The notes beneath the pieces are model-generated. The model saw only the letters and a list, made by a program, of their open reading frames with translations, had not been told where the DNA came from and did not search any database. A stretch of DNA of 7,305 nt from CBFGWV01 sp965652545 (lineage in GTDB: Bacteria; Pseudomonadota; Gammaproteobacteria; Competibacterales; Competibacteraceae), in the NCBI GenBank assembly GCA_965652545.1, contig CBFGWV010000244.1:1-7305 (forward strand), in the 5' to 3' direction. This document shows, one piece after another, positions 1 through 4,878 of the stretch (its first letter is position 1; each line of letters begins with the position of its first letter). The position numbers and the translations under genes were made by a program.

Positions 1-1
1 C

Positions 2-439
2 ATGCCGACTATCACACGCTGTCTCGGCGCCGCCATCGTCACCGGCTTGCTGGCGCTGACACCGGCGCACGCCGTCTCGCCCTACGACAAGGTGGAGAAA
101 ATCTACCAAGGCTCGGAAACCGTCGTCGGCGAGGCTCTGGTTTTTCCACAGGAGTCGCCGGAAGTCGAGGCCTTGATCATCACCATGGACCCGGGCGAGG
201 CGACACAATGGCACCAGCACGGCACGCCGCTGTTCGGCTACATTCTCGAAGGCGAGTTGACCGTCACCTACGAGGGGCACGGCGAGCGTCACTACAAAGC
301 CGGCGACGGCTTTCTGGAGGCGATGCACGTGACCCACCGCGGTGTGAATACCGGGTCGACGCCCTGCCGGATCATGGCCGTGTTCATGACCGGTAAGGAC
401 GGCGAATTGACGATACCGGAGCAGGCACCGCCCCAGTAG
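2..439 (+). CDS. Exported single-domain cupin protein
   Basis: This is a 145-residue protein with an N-terminal signal peptide (hydrophobic stretch about residues 8-21, likely cleavage after AHA at 22-24), so it probably acts in the periplasm. The rest is one cupin_2-type beta barrel. Motif 1 spans about residues 65-84, with H71 and H73 in WHQHG, E83 and G84. Motif 2 spans about 101-116, with GDGF and H112. H71, H73 and H112 are the likely metal ligands; the usual motif-1 glutamate is displaced, so metal binding is inferred. Small exported cupins of this type are common and their substrates are mostly unknown; no enzyme activity can be assigned. The ATG is the second base of the window, so its ribosome site is not visible, but the signal peptide begins immediately and makes this start likely. 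It converges on the minus-strand run with only 9 bp between stop codons, and I see no terminator in that gap. Confidence 0.88.
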   Translation: MPTITRCLGAAIVTGLLALTPAHAVSPYDKVEKIYQGSETVVGEALVFPQESPEVEALIITMDPGEATQWHQHGTPLFGYILEGELTVTYEGHGERHYKAGDGFLEAMHVTHRGVNTGSTPCRIMAVFMTGKDGELTIPEQAPPQ

Positions 440-448
440 TGGGCGCGT

Positions 449-1183
449 TCAGGCAGCAATGGGCGCGGTCGCCACGTCGTCGCCGCGTCGGCTCACGTTG
501 ATGTTGTGACGCGCGATCTTCTCCGCCAGGTCGGCGCCCAGCGCGGAGTACATGACCGCATGCAGCGCCGGGTCGCGTGACATACGGGCGCGCGTCGTGG
601 CCGAGTCCCAGGCCAGGAGGCGGGCGCCGCCACCCTCATCGTCCGCGACCACCTGGGCGGACGCACCGGCGGGGCGCTTGGCCACGAAGCCGATCTCCCC
701 GACGAACTGCCCAGGTCCCAGGTAACAGATCAGCCGCCCTGCGCAGGAGACGCGTACACGCCCGCGCAGGATGATGTACACGCACGGCGAGGACTCGCCC
801 GCGGTCACCAGGGTATCGCCCACGGCGGCGTCCACCCACCGGCCGCGACGCATCAGGCGACGCGCCAGTGTGCGGTCCAACGAGGGGAAGGCGACATCGA
901 ACAACGCGGCCTCGTCGGCGCTCATCCGCTGCAGGCGCCGCTCATAGATCAAACGCAGTGCATGTCCGCCGTTGATCGCCATGAACACCGCATACCAGGG
1001 CAGCAGTTGCAACATCGCGTCCGGGCCACGCATAAGCGCCGTAACGCTGAACACCAGATAACCGAGCACGGCGATCAGCCGCAGGTGGAGGATATCGCGC
1101 AGCAGGAAGGCCAACGCCGACAAGGCGAAGCCGACGTTCATCAGCACCGATAGCGGCACCAGAGTAGTAAGCGTCTCGATCAT
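449..1183 (-). CDS. Membrane protein with Popeye/Crp-like cyclic-nucleotide-binding domain
   Basis: This is a 244-residue protein. Three hydrophobic segments (about residues 8-27, 33-50 and 57-77) are followed by an ERR-containing linker and a beta-roll resembling the cyclic-nucleotide-binding fold (about 97-195). Short bacterial proteins with three membrane helices plus one such domain resemble animal Popeye-domain proteins, and the PWYAVFMAINGG segment (62-73) fits that group from memory. The phosphate-binding-cassette region (158-180) keeps GQF.GEIGF, but the Arg-Ser/Thr pair that holds the cyclic phosphate in CAP is replaced by PAGASA, so ligand binding is uncertain. There is no output domain, so it would signal by protein contact. 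The start is chosen because its ATG overlaps the TGA of the upstream beta-helix gene (ATGA), indicating translational coupling. The same frame stays open upstream to 2026, but that part is Arg/Gly-rich and only shadows the beta-helix gene. Confidence 0.87.
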   Translation of the reverse strand: MIETLTTLVPLSVLMNVGFALSALAFLLRDILHLRLIAVLGYLVFSVTALMRGPDAMLQLLPWYAVFMAINGGHALRLIYERRLQRMSADEAALFDVAFPSLDRTLARRLMRRGRWVDAAVGDTLVTAGESSPCVYIILRGRVRVSCAGRLICYLGPGQFVGEIGFVAKRPAGASAQVVADDEGGGARLLAWDSATTRARMSRDPALHAVMYSALGADLAEKIARHNINVSRRGDDVATAPIAA

Positions 1184-2550
1184 TTGCGTGTCTTTGATTG
1201 GAACCGTGCCCATGCACCGATCACACCGGTCACAAGGCCAAGCACAAGCAGTGCCCAGCCGCCAAGCGTCGGTATCGGCGGTACGCCACCGATACCCTGC
1301 GGGTCCTCGAATGCACCAATGTCCACACGCCCGCCGACCACGCGCGAGGCGCCGTCCAGGTCGACGACGATGTCGCCGGGCACCGCGCTGTCGCTGCCGG
1401 CATTGATGGCCGGCGACCCGGCGAGCAGGCGAAAGTCCCCACCCCCCACCAGGCGCGGGTCGGCGAACACCGTACCCAGCCCCGGGGTGAACGCATCGCG
1501 GCCGTTGCCGAACACCAGATTGCCGCGGTTGGCTACGGTGGGCAGCTCGTCCTCGCCGATGGACAACCCGCCATCGCTGTTGAACGCCACCAGATTGTTG
1601 GCCACCAGGGCATCGACTGTAGCCCCCAGGTCGACTCGGGCGTCCACACGCAAGCCCGTCTCGTTTGCGACGACGGTGTTGTTGATGATCTGGGCGCTGA
1701 TCCGGGTGTCCTCGCCCGAAGCCGACACCACCAAACCGCCGACCGCTCCGGCGATATCCTCCTGCCCGGTCACCACATTGTTGATCACCCGGACCTGAAG
1801 ACCGGCCGCGGGGCTGCCGGCGGTGGCCGTCACCAGAATGCCATTGGTGGTGCCGGGAGCGGCCACGCGGTTGCCGATGACATCGGCCCGCATGAACTCG
1901 CCGAAACCATTGCGCACAGCGATCCCCTCGCCCTGCCCGCAGTCGGAGACCGTCACCCGGTTGCCGGCCACTGTGACCACGCTGGTGCCGGTATCGCGCG
2001 CGCCGGATGCCTCGATACCAGCGCACTGCGCACTGCGCCCGTCGCCGGTGATATCGACGACATTGTCGCGGACCTCCGCCACCACGTTTCCATAAGGCGG
2101 AAACGTACCGGAGTCGATGCGAAGACCTCGCGCAAAGCCACTGGCCGCCGTGATGCGATTGCCGGTGATGCGCACGTTCAGATCAGCCTCGCCCGGCGAG
2201 GCGCGCAGACCGCCGTCCAGCCGAAACCCGCTGAAATCGATGGTCGCCGGCTCCAGATCGCCGCTGCCCAGCGCCACGAAGCCGTCCAGCAGCGGGTCGA
2301 ACCCGGCCGCGGGGCGCAGCGTCAGCGATTTGTCGACGTCCAGGCTCTCGGCGATGGTGGCGTTGGTCGCGACCAGGATCACATCGCCGGCGGCAGCGCC
2401 GTCGATGCAGGCCTGCAAGCCCGCGTCACAGGGCGCCACACCCGGGAACGTCAACGTGGCCGCCCCCGATACGGGGCTTACGATCCATGCCGCGAAACCG
2501 ACGGCCGCCAAGCGCTTTGCTGAGTTCACACGCAGTATCCATGGTGTCAC
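1180..2550 (-). CDS. Exported parallel beta-helix protein with IPTL-CTERM sorting tail
   Basis: This is a 456-residue protein (449 if started at the GTG at 2529). A signal peptide covers roughly residues 11-30. Residues 35-385 form a right-handed parallel beta-helix: Asn-containing turns (GNR, DNV, GNR, GNR, INN, INN, ANN, GNL) recur at residues 131, 163, 197, 227, 258, 291, 319 and 344, one per 25-34 residues. A C-terminal cap common in bacterial beta-helix proteins follows (SPAINAG at 379-385, then VDIGAFE at 409-415). The tail (427-456) is IPTLGGW, a hydrophobic helix and a basic end, which fits IPTL-CTERM (IPTLxxWG), the substrate signal of exosortase H. The protein is therefore probably processed at the inner membrane and delivered to the surface. 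No catalytic residues are recognisable; binding or a structural role is as likely as an enzyme. The start is uncertain: the GTG at 2550 has no Shine-Dalgarno, while the GTG at 2529 has a weak GGA and gives a more typical signal peptide. It is second in the minus-strand run, 39 bp after the methyltransferase. Confidence 0.88.
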   Translation of the reverse strand: MTPWILRVNSAKRLAAVGFAAWIVSPVSGAATLTFPGVAPCDAGLQACIDGAAAGDVILVATNATIAESLDVDKSLTLRPAAGFDPLLDGFVALGSGDLEPATIDFSGFRLDGGLRASPGEADLNVRITGNRITAASGFARGLRIDSGTFPPYGNVVAEVRDNVVDITGDGRSAQCAGIEASGARDTGTSVVTVAGNRVTVSDCGQGEGIAVRNGFGEFMRADVIGNRVAAPGTTNGILVTATAGSPAAGLQVRVINNVVTGQEDIAGAVGGLVVSASGEDTRISAQIINNTVVANETGLRVDARVDLGATVDALVANNLVAFNSDGGLSIGEDELPTVANRGNLVFGNGRDAFTPGLGTVFADPRLVGGGDFRLLAGSPAINAGSDSAVPGDIVVDLDGASRVVGGRVDIGAFEDPQGIGGVPPIPTLGGWALLVLGLVTGVIGAWARFQSKTRK

Positions 2551-2589
2551 CGCGCACGGCGGTTTCGTTGATCGATAGGTCGGGGCCTG

Positions 2590-3651
2590 TCAGGCCCGCG
2601 CCTCCAGCACGATGTTGGTGGCCGTTTCCGTCGCCCGCCGCACATGGGTGAAGCCGGCTGCGCGCAGCACCTGTGTCAGCCGCCGTTCGCCGGCCTGGGC
2701 ACCCAGGCACAGGCCGACCTCCTGCGCCCGCGAGGCCGGTACGCAAGCCAGCGTCGACATACCGTAGAACGCCGCCGCCAGGGGGTTGAGGTTGTCCTCC
2801 AGGCGGTCCTCGGCGCGCGGTTCGACCAGCATCAGGCAGCCGCCGGGGGCCAGGCGCTGGCGCAGATGGGCCGCCACGCCCTGCGGGTCGCCCATGTCGT
2901 GCAAGGCATCGAAGACGCAGATCAGGTCGTACCGTTGATCGCCCGGCAAAGCCCCGGCACGGGCCACCTCGAAGCGCGCATTGGCAAGGCCCGCCTCGGC
3001 CGCCTGACGCCGCGCCGCCTCGATGGAGGGCTCATGAAAGTCGAACCCTACGGCGCTCGCGTTCGGATACGCGCGGGCCATAATTACCGTCGAGGAACCC
3101 AGGCCGCAGCCGACATCGGCGATGACGCCGCCCTCGAGCAGGCGCTGGTGGACGCCCTCCAGCGAGGGGATCCAATGCTCGATGAGGTTGGCGCGGTAGC
3201 CGGCACGGAAGAACCGGTCGGTACCCTGAAAGCAACAGGCGTGATGCTCACCCCAATCGCGCCCGCGCCCGCTGCGAAAGACATCGAGCGCCGTCTCGTG
3301 AGTGGCGAACTGCGACACCACCGTCTGAAAGAACCCTTGCATGTCGGTGGGCGCCTCGTCCGCGGCGAACAAGGCCGCCTGCTCCGGGTTGAGGCTGAAG
3401 CGCTCGCTACCGGGGTCGTAGTCGACGTAACCCAGCGCGGCGTTGGCCGACAACCACTCGCGCAGGTAGCGCGCATCGACACCCACGGCACCGGCCAGGG
3501 TTTCTACCGTCTGCGGTCCGCCCGCGGCCAGCGCGCGGTACACACCGCTCTGGTCGCCGATATAGGCCATCAAAATGCCTATGGCACCGCTCACATCGCC
3601 GACCACCTTGTTGGCCAGCGTCTGCAGTTTGGTCATATCCAGATCACGCAT
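2590..3651 (-). CDS. SAM-dependent methyltransferase with N-terminal winged-helix domain
   Basis: This is a 353-residue cytoplasmic class I methyltransferase. Residues 1-90 look like the winged-helix/dimerisation domain found in O-methyltransferase-like proteins and in the mycobacterial Rv2258c-type family (TVETLAGAVGVDARYLREWL at 48-67). The Rossmann domain covers about 170-353. SAM-binding motif I is ADVGCGLGSST (178-188), the acidic residue after strand 2 is D204 (GFDF), motif II-like DLICVFDALHDM lies at 242-253, and GGCLMLVEP (270-278) is the post-motif strand. The C-terminal part (FYGMSTLACVP at 295-305, then an AGF segment near 332-334) matches the Rv2258c-like layout. The substrate is unknown; a small molecule is more likely than RNA or DNA, by family. 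The ATG at 3651 has a strong GAGGAGGT site, and an in-frame ATG at 3636 is the only close alternative. It is the first gene of the minus-strand run and is transcribed divergently from the AraC gene. Confidence 0.9.
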   Translation of the reverse strand: MRDLDMTKLQTLANKVVGDVSGAIGILMAYIGDQSGVYRALAAGGPQTVETLAGAVGVDARYLREWLSANAALGYVDYDPGSERFSLNPEQAALFAADEAPTDMQGFFQTVVSQFATHETALDVFRSGRGRDWGEHHACCFQGTDRFFRAGYRANLIEHWIPSLEGVHQRLLEGGVIADVGCGLGSSTVIMARAYPNASAVGFDFHEPSIEAARRQAAEAGLANARFEVARAGALPGDQRYDLICVFDALHDMGDPQGVAAHLRQRLAPGGCLMLVEPRAEDRLEDNLNPLAAAFYGMSTLACVPASRAQEVGLCLGAQAGERRLTQVLRAAGFTHVRRATETATNIVLEARA

Positions 3652-3659
3652 GGACGCTT

Positions 3660-3667
3660 ACCTCCTC
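3660..3667 (-). promoter_or_regulatory. Strong ribosome binding site of the methyltransferase gene
   Basis: On the minus strand this reads GAGGAGGT, 8 nt before the ATG at 3651. It fixes the start of the methyltransferase gene. It is much stronger than anything upstream of the following beta-helix gene, so the first gene of the run may be translated most. Confidence 0.85.
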
Positions 3668-3672
3668 ACCAC

Positions 3673-3685
3673 TGAAATCATTTCA
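3673..3685. promoter_or_regulatory. 13-bp palindrome, possible operator
   Basis: TGAAATCATTTCA is a perfect 6-1-6 palindrome just upstream of the methyltransferase ribosome site. A factor bound here would sit in the transcript leader or over a promoter of the minus-strand run. It could also be a chance occurrence in an AT-rich stretch. I do not recognise it as a known site. Confidence 0.35.
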
Positions 3686-3722
3686 CCGACTATTTCGTTG
3701 ATTTTGTCATCGAAAATCGGGT

Positions 3723-3752
3723 AAAAAAGAAGCCTGCTCACAGAGTGCAGGC
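3723..3752 (-). terminator. Rho-independent terminator-like hairpin upstream of the methyltransferase
   Basis: On the minus strand GCCTGC (3752-3747), a 9-nt loop and GCAGGC (3737-3732) form a 6-bp stem followed directly by TTCTTTTTT (3731-3723). The plus strand has no matching T run, so it would work only on leftward transcription. It lies 71 bp before the methyltransferase start. It could act as an attenuator in the leader of that run, or it could stop leftward read-through from the large beta-helix gene across the AraC gene. The stem is short, so its strength is uncertain. Confidence 0.55.
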
Positions 3753-3792
3753 GGGCCGTCATTGTGGTGGTCGCCGGTGCCCCGATGAAGAC

Positions 3793-3825
3793 TCGGGACG
3801 CCGCCGTTCTTGATCGGAACGCCGC
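3793..3825. promoter_or_regulatory. Tandem 12-bp direct repeat at 21-bp period, likely AraC-type operator
   Basis: TCGGGACGCCGC (3793-3804) and TCGGAACGCCGC (3814-3825) match at 11 of 12 positions and start exactly 21 bp apart, two helical turns. AraC-family proteins characteristically bind direct repeats with about 21-bp spacing, as at araI1-I2. The pair lies 40 bp upstream of an AraC-family gene and between it and a divergent run, so that regulator is the natural candidate to bind it. Identity and spacing are seen; the binding partner is inferred. Confidence 0.6.
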
Positions 3826-3834
3826 GTCACGACC

Positions 3835-3849
3835 TTGCCGGTTCGGCAA
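3835..3849 (+). promoter_or_regulatory. Perfect inverted repeat abutting the AraC ribosome site
   Basis: TTGCCG-GTT-CGGCAA forms a 6-bp stem with a 3-nt loop and ends one base before the AAGGA ribosome site (3851-3855) of the AraC gene. In RNA it would be a compact hairpin next to the ribosome site; in DNA it could be an operator half-site pair. The AAGGA stands 9 nt before the GTG at 3865 and supports that start. Confidence 0.4.
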
Positions 3850-3864
3850 CAAGGATTGATCCGT

Positions 3865-4878
3865 GTGGACGCACTATCAGATGTATTGCGAACCATCCGC
3901 CTGACCGGCGGTGTTTTTCTCGATGCCCGCTTCTCCGCCCCCTGGAGCATCCTCTCGCGTGTACTGCCCGAGGACTGCCGCGACTTCATCGCGCAGCCGG
4001 CACGCATCATTTCCTACCACTTCATGGCCGCCGGCGAGGCCTTGCTGCGCGTGGGCAACGATGTGCCGGTCAAAGTGCGGGCCGGCCAGATCATCATCCT
4101 GCCGCGCAACGACCCGCACACCTTCGCCAGCGAGCTGTCCACCATTCCGATCGACGCCCACAGGCTCATCCAGGCGCCCGCGGCCAATAGCCTGCCGTAT
4201 ATCGAGCACGGCGGCGGGGGTGCGCAAACACACATGCTGTGTGGCTTTCTCGGCAGCGCCGCGGCGGTCGACCCGCTGACCGCCACCTTGCCGCCGCTGC
4301 TGATCCTGGATGTCCGAGAGAGCGCCTGCGCCGAGTGGCTGATGCACAGCTTCCGCATGGGCGCCGGCGCCCTGGGCTCGGCGAGCAGCGGCAGCGCCCT
4401 GGTTCTGTCCAAACTGGCCGAGATGCTCTTCGCCGAGGCCATCCGCCGCTACGCCGACGACCTGCCGGCCGCAGCCACCGGTTGGCTGGCCGGCCTGCGC
4501 GACCCCGTCGTCGGGCGCAGTCTGGCCATTCTGCACACCCGCCTCAACGAGGCCTGGACGACCGAACGCCTGGCCGCCGAAGTCGCCTTGTCGCGCTCGG
4601 CGTTTGCCGAGCGCTTCACCGCCACCATCGGCCTGCCGCCGATGCGGTATCTGGCGAACTGGCGCGTCCAGTCGGCCGCCCATGCCCTGACCAGCGAGCG
4701 GGTATCCATCGCCGAGGCGGCCTATGAGGTCGGCTACGAATCGGAGGCGGCCTTCACCCGCGCGTTCAAGCGCGTGTTCGGCCTGCCCCCGGCTGCATGG
4801 CGCCGCGAGAGCGCCAACGCAAGCATCGCCATCCAGGCAGGGCACCCACCGGCACCCCGCCTGGCGGCATACGGCTAA
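3865..4878 (+). CDS. AraC-family transcriptional regulator with N-terminal cupin
   Basis: This is a 337-residue cytoplasmic DNA-binding regulator. Residues 1-200 form a cupin-type sensor domain of the Cupin_6/AraC_binding_2 class, opening with the typical MDALSDVL; the barrel around 50-88 contains RAGQIIILP and the conserved His in DPHTF (H85). Residues 218-315 hold the two AraC helix-turn-helix units: TTERLAAEVALSRSAFAERF (232-251) with GLPPMRYL after it, and VSIAEAAYEVGYESEAAFTR (280-299) followed by the signature AFKRVFGLPPAAWRR. The effector is unknown. The GTG at 3865 is chosen because AAGGA precedes it and because the domain starts there; a TTG at 3835 would add ten residues inside a hairpin and is unlikely. 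It is divergent from the methyltransferase run, with a 21-bp-spaced direct repeat between them, so control of that run and of itself is likely. Its stop overlaps that of the next gene by 4 bp. Confidence 0.93.
   Translation: MDALSDVLRTIRLTGGVFLDARFSAPWSILSRVLPEDCRDFIAQPARIISYHFMAAGEALLRVGNDVPVKVRAGQIIILPRNDPHTFASELSTIPIDAHRLIQAPAANSLPYIEHGGGGAQTHMLCGFLGSAAAVDPLTATLPPLLILDVRESACAEWLMHSFRMGAGALGSASSGSALVLSKLAEMLFAEAIRRYADDLPAAATGWLAGLRDPVVGRSLAILHTRLNEAWTTERLAAEVALSRSAFAERFTATIGLPPMRYLANWRVQSAAHALTSERVSIAEAAYEVGYESEAAFTRAFKRVFGLPPAAWRRESANASIAIQAGHPPAPRLAAYG

Larger units (their letters stand above)
3652..3864. promoter_or_regulatory. Divergent control region between methyltransferase run and AraC gene
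   Basis: This 213-bp region separates two divergent start codons and is the largest non-coding gap inside the gene cluster. The part next to the methyltransferase (about 3670-3730) is clearly AT-richer than its surroundings. It holds, in order, a methyltransferase ribosome site, a 13-bp palindrome, a minus-strand terminator-like hairpin, a 21-bp-spaced direct repeat and a hairpin touching the AraC ribosome site. I could not find convincing -35/-10 boxes on either strand, which fits promoters that depend on an activator but does not prove it. Confidence 0.7.

Noticed and set aside
1184..2026. Upstream extension of the nucleotide-domain membrane protein to a 525-residue reading frame
   Set aside because: The added part is Arg/Gly-rich, lies antiphase over the beta-helix gene, and the ATGA overlap at 1180-1183 gives a natural start.
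1198..2523. Long plus-strand open frame opposite the first beta-helix gene
   Set aside because: It has no recognisable domain or signal. The minus-strand frame has a signal peptide, regular rungs and an IPTL-CTERM tail, so this is a GC-rich antisense shadow.
2583..2597. GGGCCTG-T-CAGGCCC inverted repeat at the methyltransferase stop codon as a terminator
   Set aside because: It has no T run on either side and would separate genes only 39 bp apart; it overlaps the stop codon and may be chance.
2644..3675. Long plus-strand open frame opposite the methyltransferase
   Set aside because: The minus strand carries intact SAM-binding motifs and a strong ribosome site; the opposite frame has neither.
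3877..4845. Long minus-strand open frame opposite the AraC gene
   Set aside because: The plus strand has a full AraC domain pair; the opposite frame is Gly/Arg/Gln-rich with no motif.
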